This document shows positions 26,071-34,761 of a stretch of DNA of 64,000 nucleotides, one piece after another. Numbering within the stretch: position 1 is the stretch's first letter; each line of letters starts with the position of its first letter. Below the pieces are notes generated by a model. The model searched no databases, had not been told where the DNA came from, and saw nothing but the letters and a program-made list of their open reading frames with translations. The position numbers and the translations under genes are program-made. This stretch comes from WHUA01 sp963711215. GTDB taxonomy: Bacteria; Pseudomonadota; Alphaproteobacteria; UBA8366. The stretch covers positions 1,116,001-1,180,000 of the forward strand of contig CAVQDH010000002.1 in assembly GCA_963711215.1 (NCBI GenBank), given 5' to 3'.

Positions 26071-27236
26071 CACAGCACCTCTATTTCCGCCTGCAGCGCG
26101 CCCGCTGCCTTGATCGCTTGAAGGATGGTGATCAGGTCGCGCGGCCCGATACCGAGCGCGTTGATCCCGTTCACGAGCTCCTGCAGCGTCACGCCCCTGT
26201 CGAGAACGCCGAGCTTCTTGTCCGCGCTGTCGTCGACCTGGATGTTCGTCCGCGGCACGACGGTCGTGGTGCCGGTGTTGGAGAAGGGCTGTGGCTGCGA
26301 CACTTGCGGCGTTTCGGTGATGCGGATCGTCAGGTTGCCCTGCGCGATCGCGACCGTGCTGATGCGGACATTGTCGCCCATCACGATCACGCCGGCCTGT
26401 TCGTCGATCACGACTTTGGCGACCTGATCGGGTTCGACACGCAGCTGTTCGACGTCGGTCAGCAATTCGACGACGGCGTGGCTATAGGTCTTCGGGATCC
26501 GGAGCTCGACCGTACCCGGATCGGTGACCCGGGCCGCCGTCTCGCCGACGAAAGCGTTGACCGCGCGGGATATCCGGCGCGCGGTGGTGAAATCCGGGTT
26601 GCGGAGCGAGAGCCGAACCTGCTTCATCGAAGCCAGCTCGAAGGGGATCTCGCGCTCGACGATCGCGCCATTCGGGATACGGCCGCTGGTCGGGACCCCT
26701 CTGGTGACGGACTGGGAGGCTCCCTTCGCGGAAAAGCCGCCGACCTGCAGATTTCCCTGGGCGACCGCATAGACCTCGCCGTCAGCGCCCAGGAGCGGCG
26801 TGACGAGAAGGGTGCCGCCCATCAGGTTCTTGGCATCGCCCAAGGCGGCGACGCTCACGTCGATGCGATTGCCTTGGCGGGAGAAGGCCGGCAGCGTGGC
26901 AGTGACCATGACCGCGGCGACGTTGTTGGTCTTAAGCTTGGTGTCGCGGGCGTTGACCCCGAGACGCTCGAGCATGCCGATCAGGCTTTCCTTGGTGAAA
27001 ATCGCGTTGGTCAGGGTGTCGCCGGTTCCGTTGAGGCCGACCACGAGGCCATAGCCCACCAGCAGGTTCTCGCGGACGCCTTCGAAGTCCACGATGTCCT
27101 TGATGCGCGACTGTGCGGCCGCGGGCGCGGCGAGCATCGCCACCAGCGGAAGCATGGCGAGAAACACCAGCCAGCGCCCGACTCGAATGGGGCGCCGGGC
27201 GTGTTCCCGGCTCGAATGGTTTACGGTCCGCGTCAT
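26070..27236 (-). CDS. flgI: Flagellar P-ring protein FlgI
   Basis: 388 residues. A signal peptide (RVGRWLVFLAMLPLVAMLAA, cut near AAAQS) precedes RIKDIVDFEGVRENLLVGYG and GDTLTNAIFTKESLIGMLER, diagnostic for the periplasmic P-ring subunit. QELVNGINALGIGPRDLITI near the C-terminus is also typical. It is the first gene of flgI-flgJ-flgN-flgK-flgL, with a sigma-54 promoter 41-56 nt upstream. It is divergent from fliX, as in Caulobacter. Confidence 0.97.
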   Translation of the reverse strand: MTRTVNHSSREHARRPIRVGRWLVFLAMLPLVAMLAAPAAAQSRIKDIVDFEGVRENLLVGYGLVVGLNGTGDTLTNAIFTKESLIGMLERLGVNARDTKLKTNNVAAVMVTATLPAFSRQGNRIDVSVAALGDAKNLMGGTLLVTPLLGADGEVYAVAQGNLQVGGFSAKGASQSVTRGVPTSGRIPNGAIVEREIPFELASMKQVRLSLRNPDFTTARRISRAVNAFVGETAARVTDPGTVELRIPKTYSHAVVELLTDVEQLRVEPDQVAKVVIDEQAGVIVMGDNVRISTVAIAQGNLTIRITETPQVSQPQPFSNTGTTTVVPRTNIQVDDSADKKLGVLDRGVTLQELVNGINALGIGPRDLITILQAIKAAGALQAEIEVL

Positions 27237-27276
27237 CTTGACCGGCGTGCTGCCCTATTGTTTCCCTAGGGTCTGT

Positions 27277-27292
27277 AGCGAACGCCGTGCCA
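27277..27292 (-). promoter_or_regulatory. Sigma-54 promoter of the flgI operon
   Basis: On the minus strand TGGCACGGCGTTCGCT: TGGCACG is perfect, and the -12 half has one change (T to C). Spacing is exact. Transcription would start near 27266, 30 nt before flgI. Confidence 0.82.
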
Positions 27293-27385
27293 AAGCAGGG
27301 TCATAAGGTGAAATAATAAATCATTGATATATAATGTGAAAATACCATATCGGCCGGGCAGGAGCGCGGTGCGCGGGGCCGCTTC

Positions 27386-27420
27386 GGCAAGCGCTGCCGG
27401 GCGCACCGGCAAAGATTTCC
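27386..27420. promoter_or_regulatory. Two FlbD/ftr-like dyads, 22 bp apart, between flgI and fliX
   Basis: GGCAAGCGCTGCC (27386-27398) and GGCAAAGATTTCC (27408-27420, reverse orientation) are GG-N8-GCC dyads with centres exactly 22 bp apart. They are about 95-130 bp upstream of the flgI sigma-54 element and 72 bp before fliX. FliX controls FlbD activity in Caulobacter, so sites shared with fliX would make sense. Confidence 0.58.
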
Positions 27421-27491
27421 ATTGGTGGGGTGCCGGGGGCCGGCCGCGCGTTCTGGTTCAATTCTCAGGGGAAATGAGCTAAGGTCCTGGC

Positions 27492-27921
27492 ATGAAAATT
27501 GACCGTACGGGCCCGGTCCGGCCGACCTCTCCCGCCAAGCGGGGCGAGAAGGCCGGAAAGGCCCAGGGCAGCAGCTTTTCGCAACATCTGAAAACCGGGT
27601 CCTGAAGCGGTCGCGGGCGCCGTCGCGCCAAGCCCCGTCAGTACGGTGGACGCCCTTCTGTCAATCCAGGAAGTTGCGGATTCGACGACCGGGCAATCGA
27701 AGTCACGAGCCCGAAAGTGGGGCAATGACGTCCTTGACCAGCTCGAGCAAATTCGCATCGGCCTCATCGGCGGCGTCATTCCGCGTCACGAGCTCGAACG
27801 GATCGCCGCCATGGTCGACGGACAGCGGGAGCGCACGGACGATCCCGCGCTGGAAATGATCCTCGACGAGATCGAGCTGAGGGCGAAAGTGGAGCTGGCC
27901 AAGCTGGACCGCACGCCGTAG
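27492..27921 (+). CDS. fliX: Flagellar assembly regulator FliX, one-base frame change
   Basis: 142 residues after correction. The C-terminal half (STVDALLSIQEVADS, LDQLEQIRIGLIGGVIPRHE, DPALEMILDEIELRAKVELA) is the FliX signature. In Caulobacter FliX binds FlbD and couples early basal-body assembly to class III/IV transcription. The N-terminal part starts at ATG 27492 (AAGG upstream) with a basic, disordered segment. The frame changes +1 at ACCGGGTCC (27595-27602): three Gs instead of two produce an in-frame TGA; removing one G gives a continuous protein. It diverges from flgI and is followed by dksA. Confidence 0.85.
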
Positions 27922-28069
27922 AAGGAGCGTCGTCAGGCGCACGTCTGGTGAGCGGGCGGCGGGCAAATCCCTTGCTCAAAATATCTTCATTTCCTGAGGC
28001 TTGCTAGACCCCTGTCTGGCCATTATATTCCGCGCCGCTTGCATTTTGGTACCGTGCCGGGAGTGACAT

Positions 28070-28489
28070 ATGGCGAACCCATTGCTGCCGCCCGACTATA
28101 GGCCAAGCGAAGACGAAGAGTTCATGAATCCGCGCCAGCGGGAATATTTTCGCCAGAAACTGCATTCCTGGCGGGCCGAGCTGCTGCGTGAATCCAACGA
28201 GACGTTGAGAAATCTGCAAAGTGAGAGCCTGGCGGTGCCCGATATGGCCGATCGCGCCACGAAGGAGACGGATCGCGCGCTCGAGCTGCGCACCCGCGAC
28301 CGCCAGCGCAAGCTGATCACCAAGATCGACGAGGCGCTGCAGCGGATCGACGAAGGGACCTACGGCTATTGCGAGGAAACCGACGAGCCCATCTCGCTGC
28401 GCCGCTTGGAGGCGAGGCCGATCGCTACGCTGAGCCTCGAGGCCCAGGAGCGGCACGAGCGCATGGAGCGCACCCGCCGCGACGACTAG
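28070..28489 (+). CDS. dksA: RNA polymerase-binding regulator DksA
   Basis: 139 residues. The coiled-coil tip (VPDMADRATKETDRALELRT) with its two acidic residues and the C-terminal EALQRIDEGTYGYCEETDEP are DksA. Of the four zinc-finger cysteines only one remains (YGYC), as is common in alphaproteobacterial DksA. It acts with ppGpp in the RNA polymerase secondary channel. Placement next to fliX/flgI is conserved in relatives. GGGAGTGACAT precedes the ATG. Two palindromes begin at the base after its stop. Confidence 0.95.
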   Translation: MANPLLPPDYRPSEDEEFMNPRQREYFRQKLHSWRAELLRESNETLRNLQSESLAVPDMADRATKETDRALELRTRDRQRKLITKIDEALQRIDEGTYGYCEETDEPISLRRLEARPIATLSLEAQERHERMERTRRDD

Positions 28490-28591
28490 ATCAATCTGCA
28501 ATCAGGTGGAATCCACCCGATTGCAGGTAAATTGATCGATTCTAAAAAGATAGAGCAACTTATCTGCGTCCAATAGGACGCAGGTTGCTCT
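28490..28591. repeat. Two consecutive long imperfect palindromes after dksA
   Basis: Unit 1 (28490-28536): ATCAAT / TGCAATC / GGTGG pairs with CCACC / GATTGCA / ATTGAT around AAT. Unit 2 (28552-28591): AGAGCAAC and CTGCGTCC pair with GGACGCAG and GTTGCTCT, with TTAT bulged and AATA as the loop. The two together look like a dispersed palindromic element of alphaproteobacteria and could also end dksA transcription. No second copy is seen in this window. Confidence 0.6.
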
Positions 28592-28618
28592 AGTCTCTCA
28601 CCCGGTTGAGAAACGATA

Positions 28619-28652
28619 GAGGCCGATGTCCCGTGGGGGGAGCATCGGCCTC
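28619..28652 (-). terminator. Hairpin after flgH
   Basis: GAGGCCGATG and CATCGGCCTC form a perfect 10-bp stem with a 14-nt loop, 100 nt beyond the flgH stop. The minus-strand tail is TATCGTTTCTC, a weak T-tract. Confidence 0.5.
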
Positions 28653-28751
28653 GTCGTTTGCGCCGTCCTCGCGCGTTGGGGAGGAGGAGAGGATCAGGAC
28701 GGTCGCAAATCTCGTAAATCTGTTCCTTTCATGCCGTCATCCGCGGTCCCG

Positions 28752-29514
28752 TTAGAACGGGAACAGGATGTCGATGAGCTGCTGGCCGTAGCGCGGCTGC
28801 TGTACGTCCGTCATGTGGCCCCGTCCGCCGTAGGACAGCCGCGCTTCGGCGATCTTTTCGTAGGAAACGGTGTTCGTGCTGTCGATGTCCTCCGGCCGGA
28901 TGATGCCCATGATCTGGAGCTCGCGGACCTCGTAATTGACCCGCGTCTCCTGCTGGCCGAGGATCACCATGTTCCCGTTCGGCAGGAGCTGGGTCACGAC
29001 GGCGGCCAGCTTGAGCTGGATCTTCTCGGTGCGGTTGATGCTCGCATCGCCCTTCGATTTGGCCTGGGATGAGAGCGAGAGCAGGTTCGCCGGATCGACC
29101 GCGTCGGGCAGAACCTTGTTCAGCATCGTCTCGTAGCCGAGAAGGGCCGGGGAATCGGCCCCCTCGCTGTTGTCCCGGGTTCGCTGGGTGGTATTGGCCA
29201 GTTGCCCCTTGTCGTTGATGTCGATCAGCACCGTGACGAGGTCGCCAACGCGGGTGGCGCGGAGATCCTTGAAGAAAGCCCGAGATCCGGCGCGCCAGAG
29301 CGAGTTGGGCTCGCGGTGCGGCGACAGGGGCGCCGGCATCGGCATGCTGACGGGCTTATAGCCGCGCTGCTGGACCGGATTCACGATTCCGTTCAACTTC
29401 GGCTCGGCGCCGACGTCGGCAAGCCGCTCCAGCGTATTGCAGCCCGTCAGCGCCGTCCCGGCCAGCAGGAGGCAGGCAATCGTTGCGTGGCGTTTTCGGT
29501 ATCGTCAGCGACAT
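28752..29514 (-). CDS. flgH: Flagellar L-ring lipoprotein FlgH, frame change in the signal peptide
   Basis: 253 residues after correction. A lipobox (LLLAGTALTGC) is followed by FFKDLRATRVGDLVTVLIDI, LAAVVTQLLPNGNMVILGQQ and the C-terminal GRGHMTDVQQPRYGQQLIDI, diagnostic for the outer-membrane L-ring. In the sequence as given, the frame carrying the lipobox has no start codon. ATG 29514, which overlaps the flgA stop by 10 nt, joins that frame if one A is removed from CGCAACG (29481-29487, minus strand); the corrected length is 254 codons. Last gene of flgF-flgG-flgA-flgH. Confidence 0.88.
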
Positions 29515-30497
29515 TTCGCACACTGCGCCACGGGCTGGGTGAGCGCCAGCACGGCGACCGCGTTGGGTCCGGTAACGACCGCGTCGACCATCTTGCCGCT
29601 ACTCGCGTTTTGCACCCGGATCGTATCGCCCTTCGTGCCGCTCTCGCGCGCCTTGCCATGGGCCGTGATCACCAGGTTCTTGGTGCGATAGACCATGGTG
29701 ACGATGCTGTTGCGGGCCACCAATTGCGGCTCGCGAACGTCGGAAGCGTTGAGCGGCTTCCCGTTTTGGAGCGAGCGGCGCGCGCTCTTGCCGATCAGCT
29801 GGTCGGGCGCGGTTATGACATTCGTGCCGACAAAGTCGGCGCGCACGAGCTGCATTTGAACGTCATCCTTGTCGATCATCTCGCCGGAACGCAGACGCCG
29901 CGTCAGCATCGGGACGTCGATCATTTCGTGGATGCGGCCGGCGACGGGCACGACGACTGCGCCGGGCCGGTCGTCCGGCGCGACCAGCGTCGCCGAAAAC
30001 CTGCCGTCATAGGTGTCGAAGCGTAGATGCTTGATCGTGACGGCCGAGGGCATGCTGGTCGGCAGATGGAGCTCCAGGTCCGGGTTGTCGGTGGCGACCT
30101 CGAACTGCTTGCCGGCGCCGACCTGGTCTTGCAGGGCTTTGTGCAGCGCAGCGAGGATCTGGTCCCGTCGGACGCGATTGCTGCTGCGTTCGACGCGGCT
30201 TTCGTCCAGTCCCGGTGCTGGATGCCAGTCGAGACCATAGGCGTTGGCGACCTGGCGTAGCCATGTTCCGTTCAGCACGACGCTCTGTCCCGGCTCCGGG
30301 GCATGGAACAGGGCAATGCCGCCCTTCTCGCCGACGCCGTCGAAGACGTCCCGCAGCCGGACCGTCGCGTCATGGACGACGGCATAGGGGCGCAGGGTGA
30401 CGGCTTCGGCGCGGCCCGCTGCAGCCGCCAGGAGAATTCCGACCACCAGGGCGAACAGGGCGGCGAAGGGTCGTGAGGAGGCGCGCTTTCGGTTCAT
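29505..30497 (-). CDS. flgA: P-ring assembly chaperone FlgA
   Basis: 330 residues. Signal peptide (FAALFALVVGILLAAAAGRA), then the SAF-like domain with VPVAGRIHEMIDVPMLTRRL, GEMIDKDDVQMQL and VYRTKNLVITAHGKA. FlgA is the periplasmic chaperone needed to assemble FlgI. At 330 residues it is longer than enterobacterial FlgA and has an extra N-terminal domain, as usual in alphaproteobacteria. It follows flgG by 26 nt and overlaps flgH. Confidence 0.93.
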   Translation of the reverse strand: MNRKRASSRPFAALFALVVGILLAAAAGRAEAVTLRPYAVVHDATVRLRDVFDGVGEKGGIALFHAPEPGQSVVLNGTWLRQVANAYGLDWHPAPGLDESRVERSSNRVRRDQILAALHKALQDQVGAGKQFEVATDNPDLELHLPTSMPSAVTIKHLRFDTYDGRFSATLVAPDDRPGAVVVPVAGRIHEMIDVPMLTRRLRSGEMIDKDDVQMQLVRADFVGTNVITAPDQLIGKSARRSLQNGKPLNASDVREPQLVARNSIVTMVYRTKNLVITAHGKARESGTKGDTIRVQNASSGKMVDAVVTGPNAVAVLALTQPVAQCAKCR

Positions 30498-30523
30498 GGT
30501 GTTTCAGCTATCCCCATGGCTGC

Positions 30524-31309
30524 CTAGCGAAGGTTCGACAGTGTCGCCATCATCTGGTCCGAGGTCTCGATGACCTTGGAGTTCATCTCATAGGCTCGCT
30601 GGGCGGTGATGAGGTTGGTAACCTCTTCCACCACGTTGACATTCGACGTCTCGAGGAAGCCCTGCTGTATCTTCCCGATGCCGTCGCCGCCCGGCACGCC
30701 GGTCGTCGGCGCGCCTGATGCGGGGGTTTCCAGATAAAGATTTTCGCCGATCGCCAGCAGGCCGGCTTCGTTGGCAAACGTCGCCAGCTGGAGCTGGCCG
30801 ACCGTCTGGGGCGCGACCTGGCCGTCGATCTTGACCTGCACCTGGCCGGTGGAATCGATCGTGATGTCCGTCGCATTGGCCGGGATGGTGATATTCGGCT
30901 GAACCTGGAACCCGTCGACGGTCACGATGTTGCCGGTATCGCTGAGCTGGAAGGCGCCCGCGCGCGTATACGCGGTGTCGCCGTTGGGCAGCGTGATCTG
31001 GAAATAGCCCCGGCCGTTGATCGCCGTATCCAGGCTGTTTTCGGTCTGCGTCAGGCTGCCCTGCGTCGTGATGCGGTAGACGGCGGCGGTCTGGACGCCG
31101 AGACCGAGCTGCACGCCGACGGGGACAAGCGATCCGTCGTCCGCGGATTGCGCGCCCGTTCGCCGCAGGTTCTGATAGAGAAGGTCCTGGAATTCGACTC
31201 GTCGCCGCGTGTACGCGGTGGTGTTCATGTTCGCGATGTTGTGCGAAATGACTTCCACGTTGAGCTGTTGAGCCAGCATTCCCGTGGCGCCGATGCTGAG
31301 TGACCGCAT
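30524..31309 (-). CDS. flgG: Distal rod protein FlgG
   Basis: 261 residues. MRSLSIGATGMLAQQLNVEV and ISHNIANMNTTAYTRRRVEF at the N-terminus, GRGYFQITLPNGDTAYTRAG in the core, and NVVEEVTNLITAQRAYEMNS at the C-terminus are all FlgG. It forms the distal rod crossing the periplasm. It is the second gene of the flgF operon. Confidence 0.97.
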   Translation of the reverse strand: MRSLSIGATGMLAQQLNVEVISHNIANMNTTAYTRRRVEFQDLLYQNLRRTGAQSADDGSLVPVGVQLGLGVQTAAVYRITTQGSLTQTENSLDTAINGRGYFQITLPNGDTAYTRAGAFQLSDTGNIVTVDGFQVQPNITIPANATDITIDSTGQVQVKIDGQVAPQTVGQLQLATFANEAGLLAIGENLYLETPASGAPTTGVPGGDGIGKIQQGFLETSNVNVVEEVTNLITAQRAYEMNSKVIETSDQMMATLSNLR

Positions 31310-31366
31310 TGTGCTCTATCCGTCTTTCGTCATCTGTTGCGACGTTCGCTCTTCGCCGGGAATCCG

Positions 31367-32116
31367 TTACTTCGAGGCGCCGAGGATCTGGCTGATCGCC
31401 CGGCGCATACGGTCATCCTCGTTCTGCAGCACCTGCTGGTTCGCGGTGTAGGCGCGGCTGATCTCGATCATGTTGGTCATTTCCTGGATCGCATTGACGT
31501 TCGACTCTTCGAGCATCCCCTGCATGACGCGCGTCTGCTCCTTGGCGGGCGTCGGCGTGGCATCCGAGGCATAAAGGCCAAAGGCTTCCCGCTTCATGCT
31601 TCGTGGATTGTCGAAGGTCACGACCCCGAGCTTGCCGACGATGTCGGTGTCGGTGGACACTGTGCCGTCGGTATTGGCGGATACCGTGCCGTCGGGCGCG
31701 ATGGTGATGACGTTCCTGTCGGTCGGAATCGTGATGGGCTGCCCACCGTCGCCCAGCACGGGCTCGCCGCGCTCGTCGACGATCCGCCGCTCCGCATCGA
31801 GCTGGAAACGGCCCGAGCGCGTATAGCGCTGGCCGTTGGGCGTATCGACCATGAAATACCCGTCGCCGCTGAGCGCGAGGTCGAGTGGATTTCCGGTTTT
31901 TGTCAGCGGCCCCTCGCTGAGGTCGCGCATCATCCCCCGATCCTGAACGAAGGACAGCGGCACGTTCCGCTGCGGCCGGACGAGATATTCGCTGAACATC
32001 ATCCGCTCCGCCTTGTAGCCCGGCGTGTTGACATTCGCGATGTTGTTCGCGACCGCGTCCATGTCGCGCTGTAGCGCGGCCTGCCGTGAGATAGAGATAA
32101 GCCAGGGAGATTCCAT
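31367..32116 (-). CDS. flgF: Proximal rod protein FlgF
   Basis: 249 residues from ATG 32116 (the upstream frame extension has no homology). QAALQRDMDAVANNIANVNT, GDGYFMVDTPNGQRYTRSGR and NVNAIQEMTNMIEISRAYTA are FlgF. It is a proximal-rod subunit and heads flgF-flgG-flgA-flgH. The sigma-54 element at 32151-32166 is 35-50 nt upstream, which also supports this start. Confidence 0.96.
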   Translation of the reverse strand: MESPWLISISRQAALQRDMDAVANNIANVNTPGYKAERMMFSEYLVRPQRNVPLSFVQDRGMMRDLSEGPLTKTGNPLDLALSGDGYFMVDTPNGQRYTRSGRFQLDAERRIVDERGEPVLGDGGQPITIPTDRNVITIAPDGTVSANTDGTVSTDTDIVGKLGVVTFDNPRSMKREAFGLYASDATPTPAKEQTRVMQGMLEESNVNAIQEMTNMIEISRAYTANQQVLQNEDDRMRRAISQILGASK

Positions 32117-32150
32117 AGTCGCCTTGATCCGTGTTCGTCGGCGGCAGCGG

Positions 32151-32166
32151 TGCAGATGCCATGCCA
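32151..32166 (-). promoter_or_regulatory. Sigma-54 promoter of flgF-flgG-flgA-flgH
   Basis: On the minus strand TGGCATGGCATCTGCA: the -24 half has one change (C to T), the -12 half is CTGCA instead of TTGCA, and GG-GC spacing is 10 nt. Transcription would begin near 32139. Confidence 0.75.
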
Positions 32167-32254
32167 TGGAGAAAGCGCCCGCTTTCTAAGGCATTGCGAT
32201 GCGTGCCGGCGACGAGGGTCGGCGGCCTTCTGCCTATCCTTGCAGGCTTTGCCC

Positions 32255-32267
32255 GGCAGTTATTTCC
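32255..32267 (-). promoter_or_regulatory. FlbD/ftr-like dyad upstream of flgF
   Basis: On the minus strand GGAAATAACTGCC fits GG-N8-GCC and lies about 90 bp upstream of the sigma-54 element. Only one clear copy is present. The rest of 32117-32516, the divergent flgF/fliL spacer, is AT-rich on the fliL side with no clear promoter match. Confidence 0.45.
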
Positions 32268-32516
32268 CGCAGTGTCCGGACGGTGCGCCGGCGCCCGGCG
32301 GCGGGTGGAGAACAGCGCGCCGTTGAGTCTGTATTAGGCAATATTTATTTATGCGAGTCGCATGTAATTGATGAAATCGGGGCCCAGGCAGTTGTTTAGT
32401 GATTAGAGTTTTATTTGTTGATTAATCATTTTCATATTTGTTAAATTCGCCGCGGCTTGAAATTGCCATTATATGGATTGATTCTTCGATGCCGACATTG
32501 ATCGCGGTTCTCTCTC

Positions 32517-33074
32517 ATGGCTGACAAGGCGGACCCGGCGGCGGAAGACCTTGCCGACGACGCGGAGGGCGAGGGCGCAGACGGCGAAGGCGGCCAAGGG
32601 TCGGGGAAAAAATTCGGAAAGAAGAAGCTCATCCTCTTTGCGGCGATCGGGCTGGTCGTCCTTGCGGGCGCCGGGGCCGGCGTCTATTTCTCGGGCCTGC
32701 TCGGCGGCGGCAAGGACAAGGCGCATGCCGGCAAGGACAGCGCCAGCGCCGAGGCGCCCAAGCCGATCGCGGCGCATTTCCTCGATCTGGACGAGATGGT
32801 CGTCACGCTCGGCGGCGTCGGCCGGAAATCGAGCTTTCTGAAGATGCGGGTGAGCCTGGAGCTGGCCAGTCCGGACGACGAGGCGCGCATCAAGGCCATC
32901 ATGCCGCGGATCATCGACAATTTTCAGGTTTTCCTGCGCGAGCTGCGGATCGAAGAGCTGCAAGGGTCCCAGGGGCTATACCGCGTGAAGGAGGAGCTGC
33001 TGGCGCGGGTGAACGCGGCGGCGGCCCCGACGAAGGTGCGCGACGTCCTGTTTCGCGAAATGCTGGTCCAGTGA
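32517..33074 (+). CDS. fliL: Flagellar basal-body protein FliL
   Basis: 185 residues. An acidic N-terminal tail, a membrane helix at about 38-60 (KLILFAAIGLVVLAGAGAGV) and a periplasmic FliL domain (FLDLDEMVVTLGG, SFLKMRVSLELAS, ending VRDVLFREMLVQ). FliL forms rings around the stator units. First gene of a plus-strand run fliL-fliM-DUF6468-motE-cheY-cheZ-motB; it diverges from flgF. Confidence 0.95.
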   Translation: MADKADPAAEDLADDAEGEGADGEGGQGSGKKFGKKKLILFAAIGLVVLAGAGAGVYFSGLLGGGKDKAHAGKDSASAEAPKPIAAHFLDLDEMVVTLGGVGRKSSFLKMRVSLELASPDDEARIKAIMPRIIDNFQVFLRELRIEELQGSQGLYRVKEELLARVNAAAAPTKVRDVLFREMLVQ

Positions 33075-33131
33075 TGCATCGCGCATGCGGACGGAACAGG
33101 ACGGTGGCAGGCGATTCGAAGGCAGGGTGTG

Positions 33132-34244
33132 ATGGCTGACGAAATCGAGGAAGCGAAAGAGCCGGCGGCGGAAGACCAGGCCGGCGAGGCGCCGGAAGGC
33201 GAAGAGGACGGCGACGATCTCGCCGCCGAATGGGCCGCGATGGCCGATGGCGACGGCGGCGGCGGCGGTGGCGATGCCGAAGGGGCCGGCTCCGCCCGCG
33301 TTCTCAACCAGGACGAAATCGACAGCCTTCTGGGGTTCCGCGAGGGCGGCGACGATACGACCGAGAAATCGGGCATCGAGGCCATCATCGACAGCGGCAT
33401 GGTGTCCTACGAGCGCCTGCCGATGCTCGAGGTCGTCTTCGACCGCCTGGTGCGCATGCTGTCGACCTCGCTGCGCAATTTCACCTCCGACAACGTCGAA
33501 GTAAGCCTCGACAACATCTCGTCGATCCGCTTCGGCGACTATCTCAATTCGATCCCTCTGCCGGCCATGCTGGCGGTCTTCAAGGCGGAGGAATGGGATA
33601 ACTTCGGCCTGATCACGGTCGACAGCTCGCTGATCTACTCGATCGTGGACGTGCTGCTGGGCGGCCGCCGGGGCACGGCGGCGATGCGGATCGAAGGCCG
33701 TCCCTACACGACAATCGAACGCAATCTCGTCGAGCGGATGATCGCGGTCGTGCTGGCCGATCTTTCGGCCGCCTTCGACCCGCTGAGCTCCGTCAATTTC
33801 CGCTTCGACCGGTTGGAGACGAACCCGCGCTTCGCGACGATCGCGCGGCCGGCAAACGCGGCGATCGTGGTGCGCCTCCGGGTCGACATGGAGGATCGCG
33901 GCGGGCGTCTCGAGCTGCTGCTGCCTTACGCAACCCTCGAGCCGGTCCGCGAGCTGCTGCTCCAGATGTTCATGGGCGAGAAATTCGGCCGTGACTCGAT
34001 CTGGGAGAACCATCTCGCGACGGAGCTTTGGTACACCGACGTCGAGCTCGAAGCGGTTCTGGACACGACCACCGTGACGCTGGCGGAGGTCCTGGAATGG
34101 AAGGTCGGCTCGCGCCTGGATCTGTTCGCGACGCCGAATTCCCTTGTCGAGCTCCAATGCGGCGACGTCCTGTTGTTCCGCGGACAGATGGGGCGCAAGA
34201 GCGAAAAGATCGCGGTCCGTATCGAGCAGAAGCTGGAGACCTGA
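33132..34244 (+). CDS. fliM: Flagellar switch protein FliM
   Basis: 370 residues. An acidic and Gly-rich N-terminal extension (~50 residues) precedes the CheY-binding-like VLNQDEIDSLLGF, the middle domain (FGDYLNSIPLPAMLAVFKAE, YSIVDVLLGG) and the C-terminal SpoA domain (LEWKVGSRLDLFATPNSLVE). FliM forms the C-ring and receives CheY-P. ATG 33132 is preferred over the GTG immediately upstream. Note that the EIDSLL motif lies unusually far in, after the extension. Confidence 0.97.
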   Translation: MADEIEEAKEPAAEDQAGEAPEGEEDGDDLAAEWAAMADGDGGGGGGDAEGAGSARVLNQDEIDSLLGFREGGDDTTEKSGIEAIIDSGMVSYERLPMLEVVFDRLVRMLSTSLRNFTSDNVEVSLDNISSIRFGDYLNSIPLPAMLAVFKAEEWDNFGLITVDSSLIYSIVDVLLGGRRGTAAMRIEGRPYTTIERNLVERMIAVVLADLSAAFDPLSSVNFRFDRLETNPRFATIARPANAAIVVRLRVDMEDRGGRLELLLPYATLEPVRELLLQMFMGEKFGRDSIWENHLATELWYTDVELEAVLDTTTVTLAEVLEWKVGSRLDLFATPNSLVELQCGDVLLFRGQMGRKSEKIAVRIEQKLET

Positions 34245-34247
34245 GAG

Positions 34248-34757
34248 ATGTCATTCCCGCACGTTTCCTTTGTCCTTGAAGTGATCGGCGCGTGTCTTCT
34301 GCTGGTCATGATCATCTACGCGATTCAGCTCAATCGGCGGCTTTCCGGGCTGCAGTCGGACAAGGCCTATCTGCAGAAGCTGATCATGGGTTTCAACGAG
34401 GCGACGGAAAGCGGTCGGAAGCAAGCATCGGCCGGCTGCGGATGGCGGCCCTGGAAGCGAATGACGCGCTGCAGACCAACACCAAGATCGCCAAGGACTT
34501 GCGCAATGATCTGTCCTTTCTGATCGACCGCGCCGAAAGCATGGCGGACCGGTTGGAAAGCTCGATCGCGAGCGGCCGTACGGAGAGCGCCTTCCCCGAG
34601 CAGACCGGAGAGTGTCTTCCCGGACAGAGCCGAGAGCGCCGTGCCGAACAGGACCGCCGAGATTTCCGCCTTCCGGCCGGTAAGAGGCGGCAAGGACACC
34701 AGCACTGCGTCGCACACCAAGGCGGCGCTTTCGAGGGCACTTGCGGGAATCCGCTAG
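34248..34757 (+). CDS. DUF6468 flagellar membrane protein, two compensating frame changes
   Basis: 169 residues if both indels are corrected. An N-terminal membrane helix (FVLEVIGACLLLVMIIYAIQ), NRRLSGLQSDKAYLQKLI and ALEANDALQTNTKIAKDLRN are typical of the DUF6468 protein found between fliM and motE in alphaproteobacteria. One base is missing near 34417 (AGCGGTCGGAAGC) and one is extra between about 34560 and 34610. After both, the original frame resumes and ends in KAALSRALAGIR at 34757, so the pair nets to zero. Function is unknown; the context suggests a motor or export accessory role. Confidence 0.65.
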
Positions 34758-34761
34758 CTCC

